A DNA stretch of 64,000 bases from Mycobacterium sp. 1274756.6. Lineage in GTDB: Bacteria > Actinomycetota > Actinomycetes > Mycobacteriales > Mycobacteriaceae. Under the pieces are notes generated by a model. It was not told the origin of the DNA. It searched no databases and worked only from the letters and a program-made list of their open reading frames with translations. The position numbers were made by a program, and so were the translations under genes. Where the stretch lies: assembly GCF_001668625.1 (NCBI RefSeq), contig NZ_LZLJ01000062.1, positions 1-64,000 of the forward strand, read 5' to 3'. Positions 52,068 through 63,040 of the stretch are shown here, piece by piece. How positions within the stretch are numbered: the first letter of the stretch is position 1; the number at the start of each line of letters is the position of its first letter.

Positions 52068-52673
52068 GTGGCGACCATGGCCGAATCCACGCTGGGCTCC
52101 GACGCGCAGCGGGAACGCCGCAAACGGATCCTGGATGCGACGCTGGCGATCGCCTCCAAGGGCGGCTACGAGGCGGTGCAGATGCGCGCGGTGGCCGACC
52201 GGGCCGACGTGGCCGTCGGCACCCTCTACCGTTACTTCCCGTCCAAGGTGCACCTGCTGGTGTCGGCGCTCGGGCGGGAGTTCGAGCGCATCGACGCCAA
52301 GACCGACCGGGCGTCCCTGGCCGGAGACACCCCCTACCAGCGGCTGAGTTCCCTGATCAACCGGCTCAACCGGGCCAACCAGCGCAACCCGCTGCTCACC
52401 GAGGCGATGACCCGGGCGTACGTGTTCGCCGACGCCTCGGCGGCCACCGAGGTCGACCACGTGGAGAAGATCATCGACTCGATGTTCGCCCGGGCGATGA
52501 GCACCGGCGAACCCACCGAGGACCAGTACCACATCGCCCGGGTGATCTCCGATGTGTGGCTGTCGAACCTGCTGGCCTGGCTGACCCGCCGCGCCTCGGC
52601 CGCCGACGTGAGCAAGCGCCTGGACCTGGCGGTGCGCCTGCTGGTCGGCGACGGCGAACACCCCAAGGTCTAG
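52068..52673 (+). CDS. kstR: TetR-family regulator KstR
   Basis: A 201-residue repressor of the main cholesterol regulon. The DNA-binding domain (about 15-65) has RAVADRADVAVGTLYRYFPSK. The ligand domain retains NPLLTEAMTRAYVFADAS and EDQYHIARVISDVWLSNLLAWL as in M. tuberculosis KstR. The GTG at 52068 has a GTGGGGGG ribosome site; an ATG at 52077 is the alternative. The leader from the KstR box is long (about 175 bases). The downstream M. tuberculosis genes Rv3575c (LacI) and lppH are absent, and an MBL hydrolase follows 7 bases later. Confidence 0.95.
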   Translation: MATMAESTLGSDAQRERRKRILDATLAIASKGGYEAVQMRAVADRADVAVGTLYRYFPSKVHLLVSALGREFERIDAKTDRASLAGDTPYQRLSSLINRLNRANQRNPLLTEAMTRAYVFADASAATEVDHVEKIIDSMFARAMSTGEPTEDQYHIARVISDVWLSNLLAWLTRRASAADVSKRLDLAVRLLVGDGEHPKV

Positions 52674-52680
52674 GCGGGCC

Positions 52681-53607
52681 GTGCCGATGCGCCTCAAACC
52701 CGGTCGTCCCGACCTGACCCGGTATGCGAGGCGGTTCGATGTCCCGGCGGCCGGGCCGCTGTCCCGGGTGACGGTGACCTGGGCCGGGGTGAGCACCCTG
52801 CTGATCAACGACGGCAGCACCGCGGTGCTCACCGACGGCTACTTCTCCCGGCCGGGTCTGGCGCGGGTGGCGCTGGGCCGGGTCGCGCCCAACCCGGCGC
52901 GCATCGACGGGTGCCTGGTACGGCTGGGGGTGCAGCGGCTGGCCGCGGTCATCCCGGTGCACACCCACCTCGACCATGCCCTGGACAGCGCGGTGGTGGC
53001 CGAGAAGACCGGCGCCGCACTGGTCGGCGGCGAGTCGGCCGCCCACATCGGCGTCGGGCACGGCCTGCCGGCCGAGGACGTGGTGGTGGCCGACCCCGGC
53101 GAGCCGCTGACCTTCGGGGCCTTCGAGCTGACCCTGGTCGAATCGCGGCACTGCCCGCCGGACCGGTTTCCCGGCGCGATCACCGCCCCGGTGGTGGCGC
53201 CGGCGCGCGCCTCGGCGTACCGCTGCGGGGAGACCTGGTCGGCGCTGATCACCCACCGCCCGTCCGGGCAGCGCCTGCTGGTGCAGGGCAGCGCGGGCTT
53301 CGTCCCCGGCGCGCTGGCCGGCGAGCGCGCCGAGGTGGTGTATCTGGGGATCGGGCAGCTGGGTTTGCAGCCGCGCTCCTACCTGGCCGACTACTGGGCC
53401 GAGACGGTGCGCGCCGTCGGCGCGGCGACGGTGGTGCTGGTGCACTGGGACGACTTCTTCTATCCGCTGTCGAAACCGTTGCGGGCCTTGCCGTATGCGG
53501 TCGACGATGTGGACTTCTCGCTGCGGGTGCTCGGTGAGCTCGCGCAGCGCGACGGGGTCACGCTGTGCATGCCGCGGCTGTGGCGCCCCGAGGACCCGTG
53601 GGCCTGA
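52681..53607 (+). CDS. MBL-fold metallo-hydrolase (Rv3577-like)
   Basis: A 308-residue protein with the metallo-beta-lactamase-fold metal site HTHLDHALD (about residues 94-102) and later His residues (ESRHCPPD, VLVHWDDFFYPL) that may complete it. The central loop differs from true beta-lactamases; the fold is closer to UlaG/ExsB-like hydrolases. No signal peptide is seen. Start is GTG at 52681; an ATG at 52687 is an alternative. It follows kstR by 7 bases and may be co-transcribed with it. The substrate is unknown. Confidence 0.82.
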   Translation: MPMRLKPGRPDLTRYARRFDVPAAGPLSRVTVTWAGVSTLLINDGSTAVLTDGYFSRPGLARVALGRVAPNPARIDGCLVRLGVQRLAAVIPVHTHLDHALDSAVVAEKTGAALVGGESAAHIGVGHGLPAEDVVVADPGEPLTFGAFELTLVESRHCPPDRFPGAITAPVVAPARASAYRCGETWSALITHRPSGQRLLVQGSAGFVPGALAGERAEVVYLGIGQLGLQPRSYLADYWAETVRAVGAATVVLVHWDDFFYPLSKPLRALPYAVDDVDFSLRVLGELAQRDGVTLCMPRLWRPEDPWA

Positions 53608-53628
53608 CCCGGCGCTGAACCGATCCGC

Positions 53629-54633
53629 TCACCGCCGGTAGGCGCGCGGCAGCGGCATCCCCCGCTCGGCCAGCACGGCGCGGGCCATGCTCGGATAGTC
53701 GGTGATCACCCCGTCCACCCCGGCATCGAGTTGGGTGCGCAGCGCGTCGGCGTCGTTGACCGTCCACGGGATCACCGCCAGCCCCACCGCGTGGGCGCGC
53801 TGCACGAACGCGGCGTCGACCTGCCCGTACGGCGGGGCGGCGATGTCGGCGCCCAGCTCGCGCGCCGCGGTGAGCGGGTCGGTCCCGGTGGCCGGGTCGT
53901 GGCCGGCCAGCCACGGCGAGCCGGGCCGCCAGGTGTGCTCCTCCCACAGCGCGACCAGCCGGATCGACGGTTCGGCGCGGCGCACCAGCGGCAGGGTGCG
54001 CCAGTCGAAGCTTTGGATCATCACCCGCTCGGTCAGCCCGGCGGCGCGCACCGCGGCCAAGATCACCTCGACGTATTCTTGCGGACTCGCCGAGGCGGCC
54101 GGGTCGTCGGCCTCCCGCTTGGTCTCGATGTTGTAGCCGACGTCGGCGCCGAACTCCCCGACCAGGGCGAACACCTCCGGCAGGGTCGCGATCGTGTTGC
54201 CGGTCACCACCGCGGCGCCGGGGAACTCGGCCAGCCCGATCCCGCAGTCCAGCGTGCGCAGCTGCGCCAGGGTCAGGTCGTGGACCCGTTTGCCGACGTA
54301 CGGGTAGGCCGGGTCGGCGGGGACCGCGGGCGCGGTGTCGCGGCATTTGGCCGCCTCGATCGTCGGGTCGTGCCAGACCAGCGGGTGGCCGTCGGCGGTG
54401 AGCACCACGTCCAGCTCGAGGGTGTCCACCCCGACCCGCAGGGCGTGGGCGAAGGCGGCCAGCGACGACTCGGTGGTCTCGCCGCGCCCGCCGCGGTGGG
54501 CCTGCAGGTCGAAGGCCGCGGGTCCGGTCTCGGCGCGCACCGGCGGGGCCAGCAGCCCCAGCGTGAGCAGCACCGCGGTCAGCAGCGCCACGGTCAGCAG
54601 GACCGGCGGCCCGCCGCGGCGCGGCGCGGTCAT
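53629..54633 (-). CDS. Glycerophosphodiester phosphodiesterase family protein
   Basis: A 334-residue exported protein. A signal peptide or anchor lies at about residues 12-33 (LLTVALLTAVLLTLGLLAPP). The GDPD TIM-barrel domain follows, starting with LQAHRGGRGETTESSL (HRG and the metal-binding Glu) and LELDVVLTADGHPLVWHD, with IPWTVNDADALRTQLDAGVDGVITDYP near the end. It should hydrolyse glycerophosphodiesters to glycerol-3-phosphate and an alcohol in the cell envelope. The ATG at 54633 overlaps the rlmB stop (TGATG). It closes the minus-strand series carD-ispD-ispF-cysS-rlmB-GDPD. Confidence 0.9.
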   Translation of the reverse strand: MTAPRRGGPPVLLTVALLTAVLLTLGLLAPPVRAETGPAAFDLQAHRGGRGETTESSLAAFAHALRVGVDTLELDVVLTADGHPLVWHDPTIEAAKCRDTAPAVPADPAYPYVGKRVHDLTLAQLRTLDCGIGLAEFPGAAVVTGNTIATLPEVFALVGEFGADVGYNIETKREADDPAASASPQEYVEVILAAVRAAGLTERVMIQSFDWRTLPLVRRAEPSIRLVALWEEHTWRPGSPWLAGHDPATGTDPLTAARELGADIAAPPYGQVDAAFVQRAHAVGLAVIPWTVNDADALRTQLDAGVDGVITDYPSMARAVLAERGMPLPRAYRR

Positions 54634-55568
54634 CAGCGGCGACGCTGGCGGGCGATCTCGGCCAGCACCACCCCGGCGGCCACCGAGGCGTTGAGCGACT
54701 CGGTGGCCCCGGCCATCGGGATGGACACGACCTGGTCGCATTTCTCCCGGACCAGCCGGGACAGGCCCTTGCCCTCCGATCCGACGACCAGGACCAGCGG
54801 CCCGCTGCCGTCGAGTTCGTCGACGGTGGTGTCGCCCTCGGCGTCGAGGCCGATCACCTGCAGGCCGCGGCCGGCCCAGTCGACGAGCGCGCGGGTGAGG
54901 TTGGCGGCGCGGGCCACCGGCAGCCGGGCGGCGGCACCGGCGCTGGTGCGCCAGGCCACCGCGGTGACCGCCGCGGAGCGCCGCTGCGGGATCAGCACCC
55001 CGTGGCCGCCGAACGCGGCCACCGAGCGCACGATCGCGCCCAGGTTGCGCGGGTCGGAGATGTTGTCCAGCGCAACCATCAGGGCGGGTTGGGCGTCGGA
55101 GTCGGCGGCTTCCAGCAGGTCGTCGGGGTGGGCGTAGTCATACGGCGGCACCTGCAGCGCGATGCCCTGGTGCAGGCCGTTGGCGGCGATCTTGTCCAGG
55201 TCGCTGCGCGGCACCTCCAGGATCGGGATGCCGGTGTCGGCGGCGCGGCGCACGCTCTCGGTGAGCCGTTCGTCGGCCTCGGCGCCCAGCGCCACATACA
55301 GGGCGCTGGCCGGTATCCCGGCCCGTAGGCACTCCACCACCGGGTTGCGGCCGAGCACCGTCTCGGTGTCGTCGCCGCGGCGGTGGGCCTGGCGGGCGGA
55401 TTTGGTCTTCGCGCGTTTGGCGGCCGGGTGATAGGGGCGCTTGTGGGCCGGCGGGGTGGGCCCGCGGCCCTCCAGGCCGCGGCGGCGCACCCCGCCGGAG
55501 CCGACCGTGGGGCCCTTCTTGGTGCCGGGTTTGCGGACCGCGCCGCGGCGCCGGGAGTTGCCCGCCAT
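54633..55568 (-). CDS. rlmB: 23S rRNA 2'-O-methyltransferase, RlmB/SpoU family
   Basis: A 311-residue SPOUT methyltransferase. A basic N-terminal tail of about 70 residues leads to a substrate-binding domain ([22 protein letters not shown]). The SPOUT domain follows with [39 protein letters not shown] and [21 protein letters not shown], the three conserved motifs. It modifies a G residue of 23S rRNA (inferred from RlmB; Rv3579c is the positional counterpart). The ATG at 55568 overlaps the cysS stop by one base. Confidence 0.93.
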   Translation of the reverse strand: MAGNSRRRGAVRKPGTKKGPTVGSGGVRRRGLEGRGPTPPAHKRPYHPAAKRAKTKSARQAHRRGDDTETVLGRNPVVECLRAGIPASALYVALGAEADERLTESVRRAADTGIPILEVPRSDLDKIAANGLHQGIALQVPPYDYAHPDDLLEAADSDAQPALMVALDNISDPRNLGAIVRSVAAFGGHGVLIPQRRSAAVTAVAWRTSAGAAARLPVARAANLTRALVDWAGRGLQVIGLDAEGDTTVDELDGSGPLVLVVGSEGKGLSRLVREKCDQVVSIPMAGATESLNASVAAGVVLAEIARQRRR

Positions 55569-56989
55569 CAGGGGGTGCCCCGTTCGGTCAGCGACCACTG
55601 CGGGCCGTCGCCGGTGTCGGTGACCTCGATGCCCGCCTCCTTGAGCCGGTCGCGGATCTCGTCGGCCAGCGCCCAGTCGCGGGCGCCGCGGGCCTCCTCG
55701 CGGCGGGCCAGTTCCGCGCGGGCCAGCACGTCGACGGCGGCCAGGGCCGCGGAGGTCTCGTCGCGGGACTCCCAGCGTTGGTCGAGCGGGTCGCAGCCGA
55801 GGATGCCCATCATCGCGCGGATGCTGCCCGCGTGGGTGAGCGCGGCGGCGTCGTCACCGGCGTCGAGGGCGCGGTTGCCCTCGGTGCGGGCGTGGTGCAC
55901 CTCCGCCAGCGCGATCGGCACCGACAGGTCGTCGTCCAGGGCGGCGGCGAACCGCGGTGTCCACGTTCCGATCTCGACCGCACCGGCGCGCTGGCGCACC
56001 CGGTGCAGGAAGTCCTCGACGCCGCAGTAGGCGCGCACGGCGTCCTGCAGGGCGGTCTCGGAGAACTCCAGCATCGAGCGGTAGTGGGCGCTGCCCAGGT
56101 AGTAGCGCAGTTCGGCGGGGCGGACCCGGGCCAGCACCGCGGGCATCGACAGCACGTTGCCCAGCGATTTGCTCATCTTCTCCCCGCCCATGGTCACCCA
56201 GCCGTTGTGCAGCCAGTAGCGGGCGAAGCCGTCGCCGGCGGCGCGGCTCTGGGCGATCTCGTTCTCGTGGTGCGGGAACACCAGATCCATGCCGCCGCAG
56301 TGGATGTCGAACTCCGGGCCGAGGTAGGCCCGCGCCATCGCCGAGCACTCCAGGTGCCAGCCCGGCCGGCCGCGGCCCCACGGGGTGGGCCAGGACGGTT
56401 CGCCGGGCTTGGCCGATTTCCACAGCGTGAAGTCGCGCTGGTCGCGTTTGCCGGTGGCCACGCCCTCGCCCTGGTGGACGTCGTCGATCTTGTGGCCGGA
56501 CAGCCGCCCGTACTCGGCGAAGCTGAGCACGTCGAAGTAGACGTCGCCGCCGCCTTCGCGCAGGTCGCGGTAGGCGTGCCCGGTGTCGATGAGCCGGGTG
56601 ATCAACTCGATCATCTCGGTGATGTGCCCGGTGGCCCGCGGTTCGGCCGACGGCGGCAGCACCCCGAGCGCGTCGTAGGCGGCGCTGAAGGCGCGTTCGT
56701 GGGTGGCCGCCCACTCCCACCAGGGCCGACCGGCCGCGGCGGCCTTGGTGAGGATCTTGTCGTCGATGTCGGTGACGTTGCGGATGAAGGCGACGTCGTA
56801 GCCGCGGGCGGTGAGCCAGCGGCGCAGGATGTCGAAGGCGACCCCGCTGCGCACGTGGCCGATGTGCGGCATGCCCTGCACGGTGGCGCCGCACAGGTAG
56901 ATCGAGGCGTGGCCGGGCCGCAGCGGGACGAAGTCGCGCACGGCGCCGGTCGCCGTGTCATGGAGCCGCAGGTGGGCGGGATCGGTCAC
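55568..56989 (-). CDS. cysS: Cysteinyl-tRNA synthetase
   Basis: A 473-residue class I synthetase that charges tRNA-Cys. It shows [18 protein letters not shown] (HIGH), the zinc-binding Cys and His ([22 protein letters not shown]), and [11 protein letters not shown] (KMSKS). The C-terminal part is helical with an anticodon-binding tail. It has the length of the M. tuberculosis CysS1 (Rv3580c) rather than the mycothiol ligase MshC. The start is GTG at 56989. It lies 30 bases after ispF. Confidence 0.96.
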   Translation of the reverse strand: MTDPAHLRLHDTATGAVRDFVPLRPGHASIYLCGATVQGMPHIGHVRSGVAFDILRRWLTARGYDVAFIRNVTDIDDKILTKAAAAGRPWWEWAATHERAFSAAYDALGVLPPSAEPRATGHITEMIELITRLIDTGHAYRDLREGGGDVYFDVLSFAEYGRLSGHKIDDVHQGEGVATGKRDQRDFTLWKSAKPGEPSWPTPWGRGRPGWHLECSAMARAYLGPEFDIHCGGMDLVFPHHENEIAQSRAAGDGFARYWLHNGWVTMGGEKMSKSLGNVLSMPAVLARVRPAELRYYLGSAHYRSMLEFSETALQDAVRAYCGVEDFLHRVRQRAGAVEIGTWTPRFAAALDDDLSVPIALAEVHHARTEGNRALDAGDDAAALTHAGSIRAMMGILGCDPLDQRWESRDETSAALAAVDVLARAELARREEARGARDWALADEIRDRLKEAGIEVTDTGDGPQWSLTERGTP

Positions 56990-57019
56990 GACGTGCCAGC
57001 TTACCGGGCGTTCCGCCGG

Positions 57020-57499
57020 CTATGCGGGCCCTACCACCAGGGCGGTGGCGATCGCGGCCATCCCCTCGCCGCGACCGGTCAGCCCCAACCCGTCGGTGGT
57101 GGTGCCCGAGACCGACACCGGCGCGCCCAGCAGGCCGGTGAGCAGCCGCTGCGCCTCTTCGCGGCGCGGGCCGATCTTCGGCCGGTTGGCGATCACCTGG
57201 ACCGCGACGTTGCCGATCTGGAAGCCGCCCGCAGCGAGCAGGTCTCGTACGTGGTCGAGCATCTGCGCGCCGGTCACCCCCGCCCAGCGGGGGTCGCCGA
57301 CGCCGAAGACCTCGCCGATGTCGCCGCGGCCGGCCGCCGACAGCAGCGCGTCGCAGATCGCGTGGGCGGCCACGTCGCCGTCGGAGTGCCCGGCGCAGCC
57401 GTCGGCGCCGTCGAAGTGCAACCCGAGCAGCCAGCACGGCCGGCCCGGCTCGATCGGGTGCACGTCGGTGCCCAGCCCCACCCGGGGCGGGCGGGTCAC
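57020..57499 (-). CDS. ispF: 2-C-methyl-D-erythritol 2,4-cyclodiphosphate synthase
   Basis: A 159-residue trimeric enzyme of the MEP isoprenoid pathway. The metal ligands appear in [10 protein letters not shown] (Asp12, His14) and [15 protein letters not shown] (His46). The C-terminal [20 protein letters not shown] is the family signature. It converts CDP-ME-2-phosphate to the cyclic diphosphate. The GTG at 57499 overlaps the ispD stop (GTGA), so two consecutive-pathway genes are translationally coupled (IspE is encoded elsewhere). Confidence 0.97.
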   Translation of the reverse strand: MTRPPRVGLGTDVHPIEPGRPCWLLGLHFDGADGCAGHSDGDVAAHAICDALLSAAGRGDIGEVFGVGDPRWAGVTGAQMLDHVRDLLAAGGFQIGNVAVQVIANRPKIGPRREEAQRLLTGLLGAPVSVSGTTTDGLGLTGRGEGMAAIATALVVGPA

Positions 57500-58155
57500 C
57501 GGTCCACCAGCGCCTGCGCCAGCGTCAGATCCAGCGGGTTGGTGATCTTGAAGGCCAGCGGGTCGCCCTCGACCACCTGGACCTGCCCGCCGATGTTCTC
57601 CACCATCGCGGAGTCGTCGGTGAACGCGGCGTCCCCGGCGCGCTCGTAGGCGCGCAGCAACACGTCGGTGGCGAAGCCCTGCGGGGTCTGCACCGCGCGC
57701 AGCCCGGCGCGTTCGGGGGTGCCCAGCACGGCGCCGTTGGCGTCGACGGCCTTGATGGTGTCGGTGACCGGCAGGGCCGGGACCACCGCGGAGTTCCCGG
57801 CGTGCAGGGCCTCCACGACCCGCACGATCAGCGCCGGCGGGGTCAGCGGGCGGGCGGCGTCGTGGACCAGCACGAATCGCGGGTCGCCGACGGCGGCCAG
57901 GGCCAGCCGCACCGATTCGGTGCGGCTCGCGCCGCCGGCCACCACTTCGACGTCCTCGCCGCCCAGGATCAGTTTGGCCTGATCGGTGCGGTCCGCCGGG
58001 ACGGCGATGACCACCCGGTCGATCACCCCGGATTCCTGCATGCCGGCGACGGCCCGTTCCACCAGGGTGCGGCCCGCCAGCTGGAAGAAGGCCTTGGGCA
58101 CCCCGGCTTTGAGACGTTTTCCGGCGCCGGCGGCGGGCACCACCGCAACGGTCAC
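57496..58155 (-). CDS. ispD: 2-C-methyl-D-erythritol 4-phosphate cytidylyltransferase
   Basis: A 219-residue cytidylyltransferase of the MEP pathway. It shows the nucleotide loop [18 protein letters not shown], the central [22 protein letters not shown] and [12 protein letters not shown]. The GTG at 58155 was selected since the conserved region begins at the third residue; the open frame beyond is the shadow of carD. It lies 7 bases after carD and overlaps ispF by 4 nt. Confidence 0.96.
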   Translation of the reverse strand: MTVAVVPAAGAGKRLKAGVPKAFFQLAGRTLVERAVAGMQESGVIDRVVIAVPADRTDQAKLILGGEDVEVVAGGASRTESVRLALAAVGDPRFVLVHDAARPLTPPALIVRVVEALHAGNSAVVPALPVTDTIKAVDANGAVLGTPERAGLRAVQTPQGFATDVLLRAYERAGDAAFTDDSAMVENIGGQVQVVEGDPLAFKITNPLDLTLAQALVDR

Positions 58156-58162
58156 CGGGTTG

Positions 58163-59001
<839 letters not shown>

Positions 59002-59556
59002 GTGAACCCGATCAACAACCGCCGGTCGGTCGTTTCCGCCGGGCTGGCCGCCGGCGCACTGATGATCGCCACCATGCTGACCGGGTGCGGCACCGGGCAG
59101 CACTCCCAATCCGCCGACCAGCTGCCCGCCGTCAACGGCGCCGAGGCGACGCTGCAGCAGGTCGCCCTGCGCGACATCCACATCCAGGCCGTGCAGAGCT
59201 CCGACTACCTGCAGCCGGGCCGCACCGTGAAGCTGGTGCTCGCGATCGCCAACGAGTCGCTGGAGACCAACGAGCACCTGGTGTCGATCACCAGCGACAT
59301 CGGCGACGTCACGCTCAGCCCGACCAAGCCGGAGATCCCGGTCGGCGGGCGGCTGCTCGTCGGCACCCCGGTGGGTCAGACCTCCAGCCCCAAGCAGGAG
59401 AACGTCAACACCGCCGAGGCGACCGTGGAGCTGAGCCAGCCGATCACCAACGGCATCGACTACGACTTCACCTTCAAGTTCGAGAAGGCCGGCACCACCA
59501 CGGTGGCGGTGCCGATCTCGGCCGGGCTGGCCCCCCAGCCGGTCCCGGCGGCCTGA
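59002..59556 (+). CDS. lpqE: Lipoprotein LpqE
   Basis: A 184-residue lipoprotein with signal peptide and lipobox LTGC (Cys about residue 29). The mature beta-rich domain contains [21 protein letters not shown] and [19 protein letters not shown]. It is the positional and length counterpart of M. tuberculosis LpqE (Rv3584); relatives have been called copper-chaperone-like (PCuAC) domains, though the metal-binding Met/His residues are not obvious here. The start is a GTG at 59002 with an AGGAGG ribosome site. It is divergent from carD. Confidence 0.92.
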   Translation: MNPINNRRSVVSAGLAAGALMIATMLTGCGTGQHSQSADQLPAVNGAEATLQQVALRDIHIQAVQSSDYLQPGRTVKLVLAIANESLETNEHLVSITSDIGDVTLSPTKPEIPVGGRLLVGTPVGQTSSPKQENVNTAEATVELSQPITNGIDYDFTFKFEKAGTTTVAVPISAGLAPQPVPAA

Positions 59557-59591
59557 CCGCCGCTGTCGGACCCGGCCGATACGGTCACCGG

Positions 59592-61025
59592 GTGGCCAAG
59601 GCACGTTCGCAGTACCGCTGCTCGGAGTGCGGGCACACCACCGCCAAATGGGTGGGACGCTGCGCCGAGTGCGGCACCTGGGGCGCCGTGGACGAGGTGG
59701 CGTCGCTCAGCGCGGTGCGCGGGCCGCAGCCGGTCGCCCCGGCGCGGCCGGCGGTGTCGATCAGCAGCATCGAGCCGGCCCACACCCGCCATCACCGCAC
59801 CGGCGTCGACGAATTGGACCGGGTGCTCGGCGGCGGGGTCGTTCCCGGGTCGGTGACGCTGCTGGCCGGCGATCCCGGCGTCGGCAAATCCACGCTGCTG
59901 CTGCAGGTCGCGCACCGCTGGGCGGCGGGTGGGCGGCGGGCGCTGTACATCTCCGGCGAGGAGACCGCCGGGCAGGTGCGGATGCGCGCGGAACGGACCG
60001 GCTGCGCCCACCCGGAGGTCTACCTCGCCGCCGAGAATGATCTGCACACCGTGCTGGGCCACCTCGACACGGTGGCGCCCACCTTGATGATCGTCGACTC
60101 GGTGCAGACGGTCACCGCCGCCGACACCGACGGGGTCAGCGGCGGGGTCACCCAGGTGCGGGCGGTCACCGCGGCGCTGACCGCCGCCGCCAAAGCCGCC
60201 GGGGTGGCGCTGATCCTGGTCGGGCACGTCACCAAGGACGGCGCGATCGCCGGCCCCCGGTCGCTGGAGCACCTGGTGGACGTGGTGCTGCATTTCGAGG
60301 GGGACCGCGACTCCGCGCTGCGGATGGTGCGCGGCATCAAGAACCGCTTCGGCGGCGCCGACGAGGTGGGCTGCTTCCTGTTGCACGGCAACGGCATCGA
60401 GGGTGTCGCCGACCCGTCCGGGCTGTTTCTGGACCGGCGGGGCGAGCCTGTTGCCGGCACCGCGATCACCGTGACGCTGGACGGCAAACGCCCGCTGGTC
60501 GGCGAGGTGCAGGCGTTGTTGACCACCCCGGCCGGCGGCCCGCCGCGCCGCGCGGTCAGCGGCATCGACCACGCCCGCACCGCGATGATCACCGCGGTGC
60601 TCGAAAAACACGCCGGGCTGCCGATCAGCAAGCAGGACATCTACCTGTCCACGGTCGGCGGCATGCGGCTGACCGACGCCTCGGCCGATCTGGCGGTGGC
60701 GATGGCGCTGACCTCGGCGCTGGTCGAGGTCCCGCTGCCGGGCGGCTGTGTGAGCATCGGCGAGGTCGGCCTGGCCGGGGATCTGCGGCCGGTGGTGGGC
60801 ATGGAACGACGGTTGGCCGAGGCGGCGCGGCTGGGCTTCACCACCGCGCTGGTGCCGCTCGGCACCGGGGCCGCCCCGCGCGGCCTGCGGGTGCTCGAGT
60901 CGGCCACGATCCTGGCCGCGTTGCAGCACCTGGCCGACATCGCGGTGCGCCCGCCGCCCCGCCGCCCGGTGCTGCGTCTGCTGGATGCGCCACCGCCGGA
61001 TGCCGGCGCGGAGCAGAATGGGTGA
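59592..61025 (+). CDS. radA: DNA repair protein RadA
   Basis: A 477-residue RecA-like ATPase that drives branch migration in recombination. It shows an N-terminal zinc finger (Cys10, Cys13, Cys24, Cys27), Walker [10 protein letters not shown] (about 93-101), Walker B LMIVDSV, the RadA-specific IKNRFG motif and a C-terminal Lon-protease-like domain without the protease dyad. The GTG at 59592 begins the conserved [13 protein letters not shown]. The stop overlaps the disA GTG, and the pairing radA-disA is conserved in many Gram-positive bacteria. Confidence 0.97.
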   Translation: MAKARSQYRCSECGHTTAKWVGRCAECGTWGAVDEVASLSAVRGPQPVAPARPAVSISSIEPAHTRHHRTGVDELDRVLGGGVVPGSVTLLAGDPGVGKSTLLLQVAHRWAAGGRRALYISGEETAGQVRMRAERTGCAHPEVYLAAENDLHTVLGHLDTVAPTLMIVDSVQTVTAADTDGVSGGVTQVRAVTAALTAAAKAAGVALILVGHVTKDGAIAGPRSLEHLVDVVLHFEGDRDSALRMVRGIKNRFGGADEVGCFLLHGNGIEGVADPSGLFLDRRGEPVAGTAITVTLDGKRPLVGEVQALLTTPAGGPPRRAVSGIDHARTAMITAVLEKHAGLPISKQDIYLSTVGGMRLTDASADLAVAMALTSALVEVPLPGGCVSIGEVGLAGDLRPVVGMERRLAEAARLGFTTALVPLGTGAAPRGLRVLESATILAALQHLADIAVRPPPRRPVLRLLDAPPPDAGAEQNG

Positions 61026-62110
61026 GCGTGAGGACCGATACCCCGCCGACCCTGCGTGAGGTCGTCGCCCGGCTGGCCCCCGGCACCGCGCTGCGCGACG
61101 GGTTGGAGCGCATCCTGCGCGGCCGCACCGGCGCGATCATCGTGCTCGGCCACGACGAGGGGGTGGAGGCCGTCTGCGACGGCGGCTTCGCCCTGGATGT
61201 CCGCTACGCCCCGACCCGGCTGCGGGAGCTGTCGAAGATGGACGGCGCGGTGGTGCTCTCCACCGACGGCGCCCGCATCCTGCGCGCCAACGTGCAGTTG
61301 GTGCCCGACCCGTCGATCCCCACCGACGAGTCCGGCACCCGGCACCGCTCGGCGGAGCGGACCGCGATCCAGACCGGTTTCCCGGTGGTGTCGGTCAGCC
61401 ACTCGATGAACATCGTCACCGTCTACGTCAACGGCGAGCGGCACGTGCTGGCCGACTCGGCGACCATCCTGTCCCGGGCCAACCAGGCCATCGCCACCCT
61501 GGAGCGGTTCCGGGCCCGGCTCAACGAGGTCAGCAGGCAGCTCTCCCGCGCCGAGATCGAGGACTTCGCGACCCTGCGCGACGCCATGACCGTGGTGCAG
61601 CGCCTCGAGCTGGTGCGGCGCATCGGCCTGGAGATCGACGGCGACGTGGTCGAGTTGGGCACCGACGGCCGCCAGCTGCGGCTGCAGCTCGAGGAGCTGC
61701 TGGGCGGCAACGACTCGGCCCGGGAGCTGTTCGTGCGCGACTACCACGCCAACCCGGAGCCGCTGACGAAGGTTCAGGTCGCGGCGGTGCTCGACGACCT
61801 CGACGCGCTGTCGGACAGCGAGTTGCTCGATTTCACCATGCTGGCCAAGGTGTTCGGCTACCCCTCGACCGATGAGGCGCAGGATTCGGCGGTCAGCCCG
61901 CGCGGCTACCGGGCGCTGGCCGGGATCCCGCGGCTGCAGTTCGCCCACGCCGACCTGCTGGTCCGGGCGTTCGGGTCGCTGCAGGGGCTGCTGGCGGCCA
62001 GCGCCGGGGATCTGCAGTCGGTGGAGGGCATCGGCACGATGTGGTCCCGCCATGTGCGCGAAGGGCTTTCGCAGCTGGCCGAGTCGACGATCACCGACCG
62101 GCTGACCTGA
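61022..62110 (+). CDS. disA: Diadenylate cyclase DisA
   Basis: A 362-residue octameric enzyme that makes cyclic di-AMP from two ATP and scans DNA integrity. The N-terminal DAC domain has MDGAVV (DGA at residues 74-76) and RHRSAERTA (107-113), the catalytic motifs. A helical linker follows, then a C-terminal HhH domain of RuvA type ([28 protein letters not shown]). The GTG at 61022 overlaps the radA stop (GTGA). In mycobacteria and Bacillus, RadA inhibits DisA, which agrees with the coupled arrangement. Confidence 0.97.
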   Translation: MSVRTDTPPTLREVVARLAPGTALRDGLERILRGRTGAIIVLGHDEGVEAVCDGGFALDVRYAPTRLRELSKMDGAVVLSTDGARILRANVQLVPDPSIPTDESGTRHRSAERTAIQTGFPVVSVSHSMNIVTVYVNGERHVLADSATILSRANQAIATLERFRARLNEVSRQLSRAEIEDFATLRDAMTVVQRLELVRRIGLEIDGDVVELGTDGRQLRLQLEELLGGNDSARELFVRDYHANPEPLTKVQVAAVLDDLDALSDSELLDFTMLAKVFGYPSTDEAQDSAVSPRGYRALAGIPRLQFAHADLLVRAFGSLQGLLAASAGDLQSVEGIGTMWSRHVREGLSQLAESTITDRLT

Positions 62111-62119
62111 AACCGGGCG

Positions 62120-62962
62120 TCAGTTGCCCGGCCCGTGCGGCACCTCTTCGACCGGGCCCGGCGGCGGACCGGTGGGCGCCTGCGGCTGCTGCTCGCCGGC
62201 CTGCTGCTCCCCGGGCTGCTGCTCGGGTGGCGGCGCCTCGCCGGGCTGCGCCGCGTCGGCCAGGATGAACGGCACCGCCGCCGAGCGCAGATTGCCCAGC
62301 TGCACCACCAGGTTGTAGGTGCCCGGGCCGATCGGTTTGCGCGGCAGCGGGCACTGCGGCGCCGAACCGGTGCCGGTCCAGGTGACGGTGGTGACCACCT
62401 GCTCGCCCGGCTTGAAGTCCTTGACCAGGGTCTCGTTGGACGGCGCGCAATCCAGGTTGGACCACAACCGCTGGTTGTCCAGCGAGTAGACGTAGGCCGC
62501 CAGCACCGCCGCACCGACGTCGCGCTTGCAGGTGACCAGCCCGATGTTGGTCACCACCATGGTGAACTTGGGCTGCTCGCCCACCGTGTAGCGGGGCTGG
62601 TTAGTCAGGCCCTTGACCGCCAGCACCGAGTCGGGGCAGTCGTCGCCCTCGTTGAGCACCGGCGGCGGCGTCACCGCCTCGGTGGGGGTCGGGGTGGGCG
62701 GCGGGCTCTCCGCGGCGGGCGGCACCACCGGGGTCTTACCCTCGGGCTGCTCCGGGCCGGCCTGCTGCTCGGTCGCGGTGGTGTCGGTGTTCTCCTCGGC
62801 GGAACCGTCGCGGGTGACCGCCACGATGATCGCGATCACGATCGCGATCACCACCGCGGCTACCCCGAGCGCCAGCCCCCGGCGTCGCCAATAGATTTTG
62901 GGTGGGAGCGGGCCCTGCGGTTCCAAATCCAACACATCATCACGGTAAGCCCAGGTCAGCAC
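62120..62962 (-). CDS. Membrane-anchored Pro-rich protein (Rv3587c-like)
   Basis: A 280-residue protein with one membrane segment near residues 29-49 (GLALGVAAVVIAIVIAIIVAV) after a basic stop (YWRRR). A linker rich in Pro, Glu and Thr (about 55-105) leads to an extracytoplasmic beta domain with Cys in DDCPDS, VTCKRD, LDCAPS and PQCPLP (about 105-240). It ends in a Gln/Pro-rich tail. By position and architecture it corresponds to M. tuberculosis Rv3587c, a conserved membrane protein of unknown function. The GTG at 62962 is the best start available. It is convergent with disA, 9 bases away. Confidence 0.85.
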   Translation of the reverse strand: MLTWAYRDDVLDLEPQGPLPPKIYWRRRGLALGVAAVVIAIVIAIIVAVTRDGSAEENTDTTATEQQAGPEQPEGKTPVVPPAAESPPPTPTPTEAVTPPPVLNEGDDCPDSVLAVKGLTNQPRYTVGEQPKFTMVVTNIGLVTCKRDVGAAVLAAYVYSLDNQRLWSNLDCAPSNETLVKDFKPGEQVVTTVTWTGTGSAPQCPLPRKPIGPGTYNLVVQLGNLRSAAVPFILADAAQPGEAPPPEQQPGEQQAGEQQPQAPTGPPPGPVEEVPHGPGN

Positions 62963-63040
62963 AACGCGTCCGATCGATCTCGGCGTGTCGCGACCGCGTT
63001 GTGACCTTCCGCGACTATTCGCGCGGCGCGGCCGCCGGCG

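Noticed and set aside
51905..52717. A 270-codon plus-strand frame overlapping kstR
   Set aside because: It is the wrong phase of kstR, Arg- and Gly-rich, whereas KstR itself is unmistakable.
55778..57649. A 623-codon plus-strand frame opposite cysS and ispF
   Set aside because: It is antisense to two well-defined genes and has the Gly/Val/Asp/His composition of a shadow frame.
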